DNA from: Corynebacterium pseudopelargi
GTDB lineage: Bacteria > Actinomycetota > Actinomycetes > Mycobacteriales > Mycobacteriaceae
DNA: 64,000 nt
Direction: 5' to 3'
Assembly: GCF_003814005.1 (NCBI RefSeq)
Contig: NZ_CP033898.1
Location: 372,001-436,000, forward strand
Numbering within the stretch: position 1 is the first letter of the stretch; every line of letters begins with the position of its first letter. The translations under genes and the position numbers were made by a program. Shown here piece by piece: positions 54,972 to 63,929 of this stretch. A model generated the notes under the pieces. The model was given only the letters and a program-made list of their open reading frames with translations. It ran no database searches and was not told the DNA's origin.

Positions 54972-56075
54972 GTGACTCGATCGATCAAGCGATCCGCCCT
55001 TGCCAGCCTGATGGCTGGTTCGATGGTGCTCGCAGCATGCTCCGAGACCGATAGCACGTCCAACGATTCCAAGGCGTCTGACGCTACCGCCATCGAAGGC
55101 TTGACCGGCGCGACCGGTGAACTGGTTGCCGAGGGAGCCTCCTCCCAGCAAAACGCCATGAACTACTTTGCAAACCAGTACCAGGCCGCAGTGCCTGGAG
55201 CCACCCTGGCATATAACGCCACGGGTTCTGGATCTGGTGTAAAGAACTTCATTGCCGGCCAGGTTGCCTTTGGTGGATCCGACTCCCCGCTCAAAGAGGA
55301 TCAGATTGAGCCTGCCAAAGAGCGTTGCGGAGGCAACGAAGCATGGCACCTGCCCATGGTGATCGGCCCTGTTGCAGTGGCATATCACCTCGATGGTGTG
55401 GATGATCTCAACCTTTCCACCAAGACTGTTGCCAAGATTTTCAAGGGCGACATCACCAAGTGGAACGACGATGAGATTGCCAAGGAAAACGAAGGCAAGG
55501 ATCTTCCGGATAAAGACATCAAGGTGGTGTACCGCTCGGATGAGTCCGGTACCTCCGATAACTTCCAGAAGTTCCTCAAGGCTTCCACCGGAGAATGGGA
55601 CACCGAAGGTAAGTCCTTCCCCTCCAAGGTTGGAGCAGGTGCCTCCGGCTCCAACGGTGTTGCCAGCGAAGTGGCAAACATCGACGGCGGCATCACCTAC
55701 GTTGAGTCCGGCTTTGCTAAGCAGCAGAACCTCGGCATTGCCAACCTGGACTTCGGTTCAGGTCCGGTAAAGCTCGACCCCGACACCGTCGGCGTTGCTC
55801 TGGAGAACCTCGAGTTCACCACCGAGGGCAACAACATGGTCGTCGATACCGAGAAGCTCTTCGGATCGAAGGACGAGGGTGCGTATCCGCTGGTGCTCAC
55901 CACCTATGAGTTGGTGTGCTCCAAGGGCTACGAAGACAACACCCGCGATCAGGTCAAGGATTTCCTCACCGTCGCCCTGAACTCTCAGGACGAGCAGTTG
56001 GAAGAACTTGGCTACATCCCGGTCAAAGGCTCGCTCCACGATCGCCTGCAGAAAGCTGTAGACGCGATCAGCTAG
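54972..56075 (+). CDS. pstS: Phosphate-binding lipoprotein PstS
   Basis: 367 residues from a GTG at 54972. Lipobox LAAC with lipid-attachment Cys23. Phosphate-binding loops: EGASSQQNAMNYF, YNATGSGSGVKNFIAG (binding Ser/Gly) and RSDESGTSDNFQKFL. It captures Pi outside the membrane for PstCA. First gene of the pst operon and preceded by two PhoR boxes, linking it to phoR-phoS at 10-12 kb. High-level expression under Pi starvation is expected. Confidence 0.97.
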   Translation: MTRSIKRSALASLMAGSMVLAACSETDSTSNDSKASDATAIEGLTGATGELVAEGASSQQNAMNYFANQYQAAVPGATLAYNATGSGSGVKNFIAGQVAFGGSDSPLKEDQIEPAKERCGGNEAWHLPMVIGPVAVAYHLDGVDDLNLSTKTVAKIFKGDITKWNDDEIAKENEGKDLPDKDIKVVYRSDESGTSDNFQKFLKASTGEWDTEGKSFPSKVGAGASGSNGVASEVANIDGGITYVESGFAKQQNLGIANLDFGSGPVKLDPDTVGVALENLEFTTEGNNMVVDTEKLFGSKDEGAYPLVLTTYELVCSKGYEDNTRDQVKDFLTVALNSQDEQLEELGYIPVKGSLHDRLQKAVDAIS

Positions 56076-56146
56076 CACTCCAGGCGCTGGCTGCAAGGTC
56101 AGTGCCGCCAAGATTGAACACACAACGCACTAAAAGGATGAAGAAC

Positions 56147-56353
56147 ATGGCAGCCACCATCGCTCAGAAGCTTGACCTCCCTTCCGCTGAGCAGCTCATC
56201 GCCGCCGCAGACGTCGCATTCGACAACATGGAACGCATGAACGGGTCCAAGAAGACCTCGATCGGCTCCGCAGTCGAGCGTGTTGGCGTAAAGGTGGTTG
56301 CCAAACTCTCTCCTTCCACCGAGCTTTCTTTGAGCAACGCTCGCACCGCCTAA
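56147..56353 (+). CDS. Uncharacterised 68-residue protein inside the pst operon
   Basis: Start ATG 56147 has AAAAGG 10 bases upstream (an earlier ATG at 56138 overlaps that site). Sequence begins MAATIAQKLDLPSAEQLIAAAD and ends SLSNARTA; amphipathic helices, no Cys, no signal or membrane segment, no recognised family. It lies 71 bp after pstS and before a strong RNA structure and pstC. Codon usage is like the neighbours, which supports real translation. It could be a small regulator of the transporter or of PhoU signalling, but nothing in the sequence shows which. Confidence 0.65.
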   Translation: MAATIAQKLDLPSAEQLIAAADVAFDNMERMNGSKKTSIGSAVERVGVKVVAKLSPSTELSLSNARTA

Positions 56354-56417
56354 GCACCAAACACTCCAGCACAATCGGAGGTAGCGGCAACCTTTTGCCG
56401 TTACCTGATTTGGTGCT
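56353..56417 (+). ncRNA. Nested stem structure in the pstS-pstC intergenic mRNA
   Basis: Outer stem AGCACCAAA (56353-56361) / TTTGGTGCT (56409-56417), 9 perfect pairs. Inner stem GGTAGCGGCAA (56380-56390) / TTGCCGTTACC (56395-56405), 11 pairs with one G-U and loop CCTT. No U-tract follows, so it is not a simple terminator. It could protect pstS mRNA or lower pstCAB expression relative to pstS. Listed as ncRNA for want of a better type; it is an mRNA element. Confidence 0.7.
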
Positions 56418-56470
56418 TGGCTCGTGAGGGTTTTAGCTCAGAAAGTTCCTATTCCAAGGAACTTCCTCCA

Positions 56471-57511
56471 ATGGATCGCACAATCGAGCCCATCGCATCA
56501 CAGCGCGATGTCCTCACCAGCACCCCAACGCCCTCAGACTTAAAAAACGGCAACACACCCGCCACGGACACCAAAAGCTCACGCGGTGTGCGCCGCCCAG
56601 GCGATGTCATTTTCAAGTCCCTGGCAACCTTCTCGGCCGCAACCATCACCGTGGTGATTGCAGCCATCGGATTCTTCCTGCTGTGGCGCGCAATTCCTGC
56701 ACTCCGCAACAACGCCGCAAACTTCTTCACCTACGCCGGCGACTGGAACCTCAGCAATACCGCCGCCATGGAGTTTGGTATTCCCAACCTCCTCGCAGCC
56801 ACCGTGCTCATCTCTGCCATTGCACTCATCCTGGCAATGCCAGTAGCACTCGGTATTGCCATCTTCCTATCCAATTACGCGCCAGCGAAACTCGTGCGAC
56901 CATTGGGCTTTCTAGTAGACATGCTCGCTGCGGTGCCCTCAATTGTGTTCGGCCTTTGGGGCTGGCAGGTGCTCGGCCCATCACTGTCTGGCTTCTACCA
57001 GTGGCTGCACAGCGTAGGCTCCGGCATCCCGCTGTTTGCCACCTACGCCAATTCCCCCTCCTTTGACACCGGCCGCAATATGCTCACCGGTGGCATCGTG
57101 CTCGCGGTGATGATCTTGCCCGTGATCGCCGCTACCGCCAGGGAAATTTTCGTGCAAACTCCCATCGGCCAGCGCGAAGCAGCCCTCGCACTGGGAGCAA
57201 CGCGCTGGGAAGTAGTACGCATGACCGTGCTTCCCTTCGGTATGCCAGGTTTTATCTCCGGCTCCATGCTCGGACTCGGACGTGCCCTGGGTGAAACCAT
57301 GGCGCTGTACCTCGTGGTTTCCCCGTCGAGCCAATTCCGCTTCTCGCTCTTCGACGGCGGCACCACCTTCGCCACCGCCATTGCCAATGCGGCACCGGAA
57401 TTCAACGACGACCTGCGCGCAGGCGCCTACATCGCAGCCGGCCTCATGCTGTTTGCTCTCACCTTCGTAGTGAACTCCATCGCCCGCGGAATCATTACCA
57501 AGAAAGCCTAA
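56471..57511 (+). CDS. pstC: Phosphate ABC transporter permease PstC
   Basis: 346 residues from the ATG at 56471 (AAGGAA 9 bases upstream). Cytoplasmic start of ~50, six helices, EAA-loop REAALALGATRWEVVRMTVLPFGMPGFISG and FLVDMLAAVPSIVFGLWG pore region, as in PstC. Forms the channel with PstA. Confidence 0.95.
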   Translation: MDRTIEPIASQRDVLTSTPTPSDLKNGNTPATDTKSSRGVRRPGDVIFKSLATFSAATITVVIAAIGFFLLWRAIPALRNNAANFFTYAGDWNLSNTAAMEFGIPNLLAATVLISAIALILAMPVALGIAIFLSNYAPAKLVRPLGFLVDMLAAVPSIVFGLWGWQVLGPSLSGFYQWLHSVGSGIPLFATYANSPSFDTGRNMLTGGIVLAVMILPVIAATAREIFVQTPIGQREAALALGATRWEVVRMTVLPFGMPGFISGSMLGLGRALGETMALYLVVSPSSQFRFSLFDGGTTFATAIANAAPEFNDDLRAGAYIAAGLMLFALTFVVNSIARGIITKKA

Positions 57512-57523
57512 GGAGCCCACACC

Positions 57524-58435
57524 ATGACTATGACCATCGATAGCGCCAAACTGGAACCAGGCCCAGGCTTTAGCCACATCTCCACCAAACGCAAAGCCAC
57601 CAACCGCGTAGCCACCGTCATCATCAGCAGCTCCGTGGCCTTTGCACTGATCCCGTTGATGTGGGTGCTCTACACCGTGATCTCCCGGGGCATCGGTGCA
57701 GTAGCCAACGCAACGTGGTGGACCACCTCCCAAAAAGGCGTGCTCTACTCCGTAGATGGCGGCGGCGCACTCCACGCAATCATCGGTACCGCCACCCAAA
57801 CAGCGATTTGCTCGCTGATCTCTATCCCCATCGGCGTTGCAACCGCCATCTACCTTGTGGAATACGCAGGCAACTCCCGCCTAGGAAAGGTCACCACCTT
57901 CATGGTAGACATCCTCACCGGTGTGCCATCGATCGTGGCAGCGCTGTTTGTGTACTCGCTGTGGATCGTCCTATTCGGATTCGACCGCTCCGGCATTGCC
58001 GTATCCCTCGCGCTGGTGATTCTGATGATCCCCGTGATCATCCGCAATACCGAAGAAATGCTGCGCGTGGTGCCCCACGATCTACGCGAAGCCTCCTATG
58101 CCCTCGGTGTTCCGAAGTGGAAGACCATTGTCAAGATCGTGTTGCCCACGGCCCTCTCCGGCATCGTCACCGGCGTGATGCTGGCCATCGCGCGTGTGAT
58201 GGGCGAATCGGCACCAGTGCTGATCTTGGTGGGCTCTACCCAAAGCATCAACTGGGATCCCATGCACGGCCCGCAGTCCTCGCTGCCGCTGATGATGCTC
58301 GACATGTTCAAGGCAGGCACCGCCCCGGCAGTGCTGGACAAGCTCTGGGGAGCAGCACTGACCCTGGTGCTGATCATCGCCCTGCTCAACATCGGCGCCC
58401 GCTGGATCTCCGCCAAATTTGCCACCAAGCACTAA
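57524..58435 (+). CDS. pstA: Phosphate ABC transporter permease PstA
   Basis: 303 residues, starting ATG 57524, 12 bp after pstC. Six helices; EAA-loop [30 protein letters not shown] and [20 protein letters not shown] are PstA features. Partner of PstC. Confidence 0.95.
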   Translation: MTMTIDSAKLEPGPGFSHISTKRKATNRVATVIISSSVAFALIPLMWVLYTVISRGIGAVANATWWTTSQKGVLYSVDGGGALHAIIGTATQTAICSLISIPIGVATAIYLVEYAGNSRLGKVTTFMVDILTGVPSIVAALFVYSLWIVLFGFDRSGIAVSLALVILMIPVIIRNTEEMLRVVPHDLREASYALGVPKWKTIVKIVLPTALSGIVTGVMLAIARVMGESAPVLILVGSTQSINWDPMHGPQSSLPLMMLDMFKAGTAPAVLDKLWGAALTLVLIIALLNIGARWISAKFATKH

Positions 58436-58457
58436 GCACACCGAAAAAGGAATACCC

Positions 58458-59231
58458 ATGTCCAAGCTTTCAATCCGCGACCTGAACATCTACTACGGCG
58501 ATTTTCATGCAGTGCAAGACGTTGAATTAGACGTAGAACCCCGAAGCGTCACCGCCTTTATTGGCCCTTCCGGCTGCGGTAAATCCACCGTGCTGCGCAC
58601 CCTGAATCGCATGCATGAAGTAACACCCGGCGCCAGCGTCAAAGGCACGGTGCTGCTCGACGGCGAAGACATCTACGCAAAAGACGTAGACCCGGTAAGC
58701 GTGCGCAACACCATCGGCATGGTCTTTCAAAAGGCCAACCCTTTCCCCACCATGTCCATCGAAGAAAACGTGGTGGCAGGCCTCAAGCTGGCAGGGGAGA
58801 AGAATAAGAAGAAACTGCGCGAGGTAGCCGAGCGCTCCCTTCGCGGCGCCAACCTGTGGGAGGAAGTCAAAGATCGCCTGGATAAACCAGGTGGGGGGCT
58901 TTCCGGTGGCCAGCAGCAGCGCCTCTGCATTGCCAGGGCCATTGCCGTTGAGCCCGAAGTGCTCCTCATGGACGAGCCCTGCTCGGCGCTGGATCCGATC
59001 TCTACGCTCGCGGTGGAAGATCTCATTCACGAGCTCAAAGAGGAATACACCATCGTGATCGTGACCCACAATATGCAGCAAGCCTCGCGTGTATCCGATC
59101 AGACGGCCTTCTTCTCGCTCGAAGCCACCGGAAAGCCCGGCCGACTCGTCGAGGTTGCCGATACAAAGAAGCTCTTTTCTAACCCAGAAAAGCAAGAAAC
59201 CGAAGACTATATCTCTGGTCGCTTCGGCTAA
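58458..59231 (+). CDS. pstB: Phosphate ABC transporter ATPase PstB
   Basis: 257 residues from the ATG at 58458 (AAAAAGG 8 bases upstream). Walker [20 protein letters not shown], signature [14 protein letters not shown], Walker [17 protein letters not shown]-loop [12 protein letters not shown]. Powers PstCA; also couples the transporter to PhoU signalling. Confidence 0.97.
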   Translation: MSKLSIRDLNIYYGDFHAVQDVELDVEPRSVTAFIGPSGCGKSTVLRTLNRMHEVTPGASVKGTVLLDGEDIYAKDVDPVSVRNTIGMVFQKANPFPTMSIEENVVAGLKLAGEKNKKKLREVAERSLRGANLWEEVKDRLDKPGGGLSGGQQQRLCIARAIAVEPEVLLMDEPCSALDPISTLAVEDLIHELKEEYTIVIVTHNMQQASRVSDQTAFFSLEATGKPGRLVEVADTKKLFSNPEKQETEDYISGRFG

Positions 59232-59244
59232 GCACAACACCAAA

Positions 59245-59281
59245 AAGCGCCCTGCTCCTTAATCAAAGGTGCAGGGCGCTT
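59245..59281. terminator. Terminator between pstB and phoU
   Basis: AAGCGCCCTGC / GCAGGGCGCTT 11-bp perfect stem with a 15-base loop; A-run on the left gives a T-run for the minus strand. Bidirectional between convergent operons. Confidence 0.9.
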
Positions 59282-59299
59282 CGGGCGTATCAAGGGTGT

Positions 59300-60052
59300 T
59301 TAGTCAACGGCTTTGGGCCACTCGAAGTTGCTGAACTGCCGCTCGAGCTCTTCAAAGCGACGCTCGATTTCTGCCTGCTCCTCGCCCTCGCTGCGCTTCG
59401 CGCGGTAGTCGTGCGGGCTTAGGCCAGTAGCCAAATAGACAATCTGGCCAGCAACGGCCACGGTGTGATCGGCAAAACGCTCGAAGAAGCGGGCGATCAG
59501 GGTGCAATCCACTGCAGCTCGGGTGCCATAGGGCCAGGGGCGATTGCTTAAAAGACCCATGAGGTGATCGTGCAGATCATCCACAGCATCATCGTCGGCG
59601 CTAAAGACCAATGCCACATCGGCATCGGGGTTTTCCAAAATGGCCTTCAGCTTTTCGGCCATCTCTAAACACAGCCGGCCCATCTCGCGGAAATAGCCCA
59701 TGACAGGATCGGCAATCACCGGTTCTGGGTAGCGCCTGCGTGCCGTGGAGGCAATGTGCTTGGCAAGGGAGGCCATGCGGTCGAGATCCTCGATGATGTA
59801 GATCGAGCTCAAGATCTGACGCAGATCCCTGGCCACAGGTCCTTCAAGGGCAAGCAATTGGAAGGCGCGGCTGGTGGAGCGTTGCTTGAGCTCTTTGAGC
59901 TCATCGCCTAAAGACAATGCCTGCTCTGCAGATTGCAATGAGGTCTCGGAAAGGCCATGGGTGGCGTTACGGAGCACCTCAATCACGACATTGCACATGT
60001 CATTGACGTCGTTTGCGAAGGCATCGAGATGTTCCCTATAAGCAGTACGCAT
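59300..60052 (-). CDS. phoU: Phosphate signalling protein PhoU
   Basis: 250 residues from the ATG at 60050-60052. Two three-helix repeats with metal-binding ExxxD-type motifs: IYIIEDLDRMASLAKHIAS and RFFERFADHTVAVAGQIVYLATG. PhoU links PstB activity to the Pho kinase. It is opposite pstB and separately transcribed, as common in actinobacteria. C-terminal tail of ~35 residues is Glu/Arg-rich and extra to the fold. Confidence 0.92.
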   Translation of the reverse strand: MRTAYREHLDAFANDVNDMCNVVIEVLRNATHGLSETSLQSAEQALSLGDELKELKQRSTSRAFQLLALEGPVARDLRQILSSIYIIEDLDRMASLAKHIASTARRRYPEPVIADPVMGYFREMGRLCLEMAEKLKAILENPDADVALVFSADDDAVDDLHDHLMGLLSNRPWPYGTRAAVDCTLIARFFERFADHTVAVAGQIVYLATGLSPHDYRAKRSEGEEQAEIERRFEELERQFSNFEWPKAVD

Positions 60053-60165
60053 GGTGGTTAGTGTAGGCGCTTGAAAGCCTTTGCGCTCGCTGAGCAGCGA
60101 ATGCGGGGGTGTGGAAGATATGAAAACGCCCAAAGAGCTGAACGGTGTTCAATATACTTCCGGAT

Positions 60166-62460
60166 ATGACTCAAGAGGTTTTCGATGTCGTGGTCATCGG
60201 TGCCGGCATCGCAGGTATTGCAGTAGCAGAACAACTAAATAAGATTGACCAGCTTTCCTGGGTGGTGCTGGAAGAAAAGGACTCAGTAGGCGGCACCTGG
60301 GACACGTTTCGCTATCCCGGAGTGCGCAGCGACTCCGATATTGATGCATACCGCTTCAGCTTCCTTCCCTGGCGCGGCACCCGCCCCCTTGGCAGTGGAC
60401 AAGAGATACGCGAGTACCTAGAAGAAGCCGCAACACACGCAGGCATGGATACCCGCACGCGCTTTGGCCACCGAGTACAACGCCTCGAACACCGCGATGG
60501 GTACTGGCATATCGTTGCCACTTGCGGCGATGAAGCCGTAGAGATCAAAAGCCGCTGGGTACACCTAGGCTGCGGCTATTACGATCACCACCAGGGGCAT
60601 CAACCCCAATTGCCAGGTGAAGCACACTTCAAGGGGCTTATCGTTGATCCCCAGCACTGGCCCGAACACCCAGAGCACCCGGCCAATCAACTACGCGGCA
60701 AAAACGTCAGCATCATCGGCTCCGGGGCCACCGCTACTAGCCTTGCGCCAGCGTTGCACGCCCAAGGTGCGCAGGTCAGTATTGTTCAACGCACCGCCAA
60801 TCACATGGCAGTGATGAGCGATGCAGATGTCCTAGCGCCGCTTCGCCGGGTATTGGCTGCGGGGGTCGTCGACAAGCTTGATCGAGCACGTGCCATTCAA
60901 TCGCAGCGAGCTGTGCTGTGGCTTTCGCGCAAAAAGCCCGACATGATGGCTGCGGCACTGGCCAAACACCGCGAAAAGATTGTGCAGCGTGAAGAAGATC
61001 GGGAGGCCTTTCGGGCGAACTATCCGCTGTGGACGCAGCGCGTATGCCGGATTCCAGACGGGGACTTGCTGCACCTGATTGACGAAGGTGAGGTGGCTAT
61101 CCATCACTGCGAAATCAACGGCATGGGGGAGGACTATATCGAGCTCGCATCGGGCAAACGCCTGCACACCGATGTGCTGATTAAAGCCACTGGCCTGCAA
61201 TTATTAGTCTTTGGCGGCATCCAGATCGAGGTATCCGGCACCCCAATTACGCCAGGAGAACATGTGGCTTGGCGCGGGATGATGCTCAATGACGTACCAA
61301 ATCTCAGCTTCACCCTCGGCTACGTCAATGATTCCTACACGCTGAGAGCAGAACTTGTGGCGAGCTTTCTTGCACGCATGCTCCAGCACATGCGCGCAGC
61401 GCACCTCGAACTCGCCACCCCGGAAAAACCTCAGCAATATCAGCCGCAGCGCATCATCGACCTTGCCTCTGGCTACGTCAATCGCGGTATTGATGCCTTC
61501 CCAGTGGTGTGCGAGAAAGCGCCGTGGACACTGCGCAACCACCATGCGCGCGAACGCCGCGACTTTCTGCGCACCGAACTCAACCACGGCATGCGCTATA
61601 GCGGCGAAGCACCTGAAACCACAGAACTGCGCATCGAAGGCACTCGGTGTCGAGTGCAAGGCGAAGGCCAGCCCATCATCGCCATCCACGGCATCGGGCG
61701 GGGCCTAGAAGATTGGGAAGTGCTCGCACCGGAGATCGTGGCACGCGGGATGCAATTAATCAGCCTGGATATCCCCGGATTTGGTGAATCTCCCCGCCGA
61801 GGAGACGCCAGCATCGAGGGGCTTGCTGCGAGCATGTGGCAGATGATCGATGAGCTTGGTCTAGGGCAGGGCAGTGGAGCTGGCGGGGAAGGTGGCGTGG
61901 CGCCGATTCTCTTGGGGCATTCGCTCGGCGGGCTGATCGTGCAAGCAATGCTGCGCCAACGCCCCGATGCTGTAGCCGGGCTGGTGCTCCTGGCGCCCAG
62001 TGGCTTCTCCCAGGAGATCACGCCGATTGTTCGCCTTGCTGCCAAACCTGTGCTTGGCACGAGGTTGCTCGGGCTGAAGTGGACGCCGCTGCTTCGAGCC
62101 TTTGAACAAGCCACCGTCGCGGATCCGGGGCGGATTAGCGATGCCGTGGTGGCTAGGGCAAAACAGCGGGTAGCGAACCCCGATCGAGCTGGGCTCTTCG
62201 CCGATATTTCTGCCAACCTGCTGGCAAATGAAGATCGTGAGGCCCTTGCGCGCAGTGCCGGCGAGGTGGCGCGCGAGTCAGGTGTTCCCGTGCGCATTCT
62301 CTGGGGTGCACAAGACAAGGTGATTAGCTCCCAGCACGCAGCCCAGGCCGAAGCGTTTTATGGCCAAGAAGTACTGCTGCTTGAAGGCTGCGGGCACATG
62401 GTTGCCACTGAACGCCCGCAGGCTGTGTTGGCTGCTTTAGAAGAAGTAGCCGAGGCTTGA
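60166..62460 (+). CDS. Baeyer-Villiger-type flavin monooxygenase fused to an alpha/beta hydrolase
   Basis: 764 residues from the ATG at 60166, with TATACT 7 bases upstream (leaderless likely); a GTG at 60145 is an alternative. Residues ~1-480 are a class B flavoprotein monooxygenase: VVVIGAGIAGIAVAEQL (FAD), GGTWDTFRYPGVRSDSDIDAYRF, fingerprint-like FKGLIVDPQHWP (residues 155-166) and SIIGSGATATSLAP (NADPH). The layout is that of EtaA-like BVMOs, but the fingerprint His is Asp161. Residues ~487-764 are an alpha/beta hydrolase: IIAIHGIGRGLEDW, LLGHSLGGLIV (Ser about 585), WGAQDKVI (Asp), CGHMV (His). A BVMO makes an ester from a ketone and an esterase opens it, so the fusion suggests a two-step degradation. 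Substrate unknown. Confidence 0.85.
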   Translation: MTQEVFDVVVIGAGIAGIAVAEQLNKIDQLSWVVLEEKDSVGGTWDTFRYPGVRSDSDIDAYRFSFLPWRGTRPLGSGQEIREYLEEAATHAGMDTRTRFGHRVQRLEHRDGYWHIVATCGDEAVEIKSRWVHLGCGYYDHHQGHQPQLPGEAHFKGLIVDPQHWPEHPEHPANQLRGKNVSIIGSGATATSLAPALHAQGAQVSIVQRTANHMAVMSDADVLAPLRRVLAAGVVDKLDRARAIQSQRAVLWLSRKKPDMMAAALAKHREKIVQREEDREAFRANYPLWTQRVCRIPDGDLLHLIDEGEVAIHHCEINGMGEDYIELASGKRLHTDVLIKATGLQLLVFGGIQIEVSGTPITPGEHVAWRGMMLNDVPNLSFTLGYVNDSYTLRAELVASFLARMLQHMRAAHLELATPEKPQQYQPQRIIDLASGYVNRGIDAFPVVCEKAPWTLRNHHARERRDFLRTELNHGMRYSGEAPETTELRIEGTRCRVQGEGQPIIAIHGIGRGLEDWEVLAPEIVARGMQLISLDIPGFGESPRRGDASIEGLAASMWQMIDELGLGQGSGAGGEGGVAPILLGHSLGGLIVQAMLRQRPDAVAGLVLLAPSGFSQEITPIVRLAAKPVLGTRLLGLKWTPLLRAFEQATVADPGRISDAVVARAKQRVANPDRAGLFADISANLLANEDREALARSAGEVARESGVPVRILWGAQDKVISSQHAAQAEAFYGQEVLLLEGCGHMVATERPQAVLAALEEVAEA

Positions 62461-62483
62461 GTAGGCAGCGCGCCGGAGCCGCG

Positions 62484-62536
62484 CGCCAAAAGCGCCTAAG
62501 CGCCGGGGCGGTGCTCGCCAAAAGCGCCTAAGCGCC
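62484..62536. repeat. Perfect 21-bp direct repeat between the fusion gene and dus
   Basis: Copies at 62484-62504 and 62516-62536 (CGCCAAAAGCGCCTAAGCGCC minus one base shown here as its 20-base core GCCAAAAGCGCCTAAGCGCC). On the minus strand each reads GCGC-TTAG-GCGC-TTTT, a small hairpin with a T-run, so they may be tandem terminators for dus. Confidence 0.6.
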
Positions 62537-62553
62537 CCTAGAGCGCGGTGTCG

Positions 62554-63708
62554 CTATCCGCCGGAGTGCATGATCTCTGCGCCTTCTGGCACAGTGTCAT
62601 CTTCTGGATCGTCCAGCCAACCCTCGGGCAGCACCACTTTGGAAGGTGAGCCCTTGCGCCCGCGGGCGCCATCGGCGTCGTCTGCCAAGGCATCGGAATC
62701 TGCCCAAGGATCAAGCACGCGGCGTAGATCGTCGAGGGTGTTGATGCCCGAAAGCTGTGCTCGCACCTCGCCGCCTACGGGGAATCCGCGCAGATACCAG
62801 CCCATGTGCTTACGCATATCGCGGCAGCCCTTTTGTTCTCCTTCGTGTTCTACCAGGAGTTCTGCGTGGCGGTAGATAATGCGGGTGACTTCGCCCAGGG
62901 TGGGTTCGTTGGGGATGGGTTCTCCGCGAAGCGCTGCGGAAAGTTCTGCAAACAGCCAGGGGCGCCCCAGGCATCCGCGGCCAACTACCACGCCATCGCA
63001 GCCGGTTTCTTCCATCATGGCTTGGGCGTCGGTGGCTTTGAAAATATCGCCATTGCCTAATACTGGAATCCCGGTGTGGGCGAGGTGCTCTTTTAGTCGG
63101 GCGATTTCTTGCCAATCGGCTTCGCCTGAGTAGCGCTGCGCGGCAGTGCGTGCGTGCAGGGCCACGGCGGCCGCGCCTTCTTCTACGGCGATGCGTCCGG
63201 CATCCAGGTGGGTGTGGTGTTCTGCATCGATGCCTACGCGGAACTTCACTGTGACCGGCACGTTGCTGCCTTCGCAGGCTTTCACGGCTGCTGCGACGAT
63301 ATTGCCAAACAGCCGGCGTTTATATGGCAGCGCTGATCCACCGCCGCGCCGGGTTACTTTGGGCACGGGGCAGCCGAAGTTCATATCGATGTGATCCGCC
63401 ATATCTTCGTCCACGATCGTTTTCGCGGCCTTGTAGGTGTATTCGGGATCGGTGGTATAAAGCTGCATGCTCCTCGGTTGTTCGTCGGGAGCGAAGGTGG
63501 TCATGTGCAGGGTTTTCTCATTGCGTTCTGCGAGTGCGCGTGCGGTGATCATTTCGCACACATACAGCCCTGATACCGTGCCTGTTTTCTCGCGTTCTTG
63601 TTCGCGGCACAGGCTACGAAAAGCTACGTTGGTTACCCCCGCCATGGGTGCGAGTACCACGGGGGAGTTCAGGCTAAGAGGTCCAATATGCAGCGTCACC
63701 TTGACCAT
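62554..63708 (-). CDS. dus: tRNA-dihydrouridine synthase
   Basis: 384 residues from the ATG at 63706-63708 (MVKVTLHIGPLSLNSPVVLAPMAGVTN). The FMN TIM-barrel signature is DHIDMNFGCPVPKVTRRGGGSAL with catalytic Cys, and HARTAAQRYSGEADW and GNGDIFKATDAQAMMEETGCDGVVVGRGCLGRPWLF match DusB. Reduces uridines in the D-loop of tRNAs. The C-terminal ~60 residues are low complexity. Divergent from the CoA-transferase gene. Confidence 0.93.
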   Translation of the reverse strand: MVKVTLHIGPLSLNSPVVLAPMAGVTNVAFRSLCREQEREKTGTVSGLYVCEMITARALAERNEKTLHMTTFAPDEQPRSMQLYTTDPEYTYKAAKTIVDEDMADHIDMNFGCPVPKVTRRGGGSALPYKRRLFGNIVAAAVKACEGSNVPVTVKFRVGIDAEHHTHLDAGRIAVEEGAAAVALHARTAAQRYSGEADWQEIARLKEHLAHTGIPVLGNGDIFKATDAQAMMEETGCDGVVVGRGCLGRPWLFAELSAALRGEPIPNEPTLGEVTRIIYRHAELLVEHEGEQKGCRDMRKHMGWYLRGFPVGGEVRAQLSGINTLDDLRRVLDPWADSDALADDADGARGRKGSPSKVVLPEGWLDDPEDDTVPEGAEIMHSGG

Positions 63709-63929
63709 TGAACTCAAAGCTGCCGGTGGACTCAAACTGCACCGATCTGGGGGTGAGGACGATAACACAATCGGACACGCGGGGCGCAGATATGCGTTAT
63801 TGTGGGCTTCGTAACTATCTGTGGTGTTGTGGCGCCTGCTTCACAAGCGGGTGTGCGCACATCACGGTGAGCAAATCTTGCTCAGTGGGGTCGCATTGCA
63901 CACCGTTGAGCACGTTGAGGAGGAACTGA

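Noticed and set aside
63810..63900. GlxR (CRP-like) site upstream of the CoA-transferase gene
   Set aside because: TGTG and TCAC/CACA strings occur but the spacing does not fit the 16-bp TGTGA-N6-TCACA pattern.
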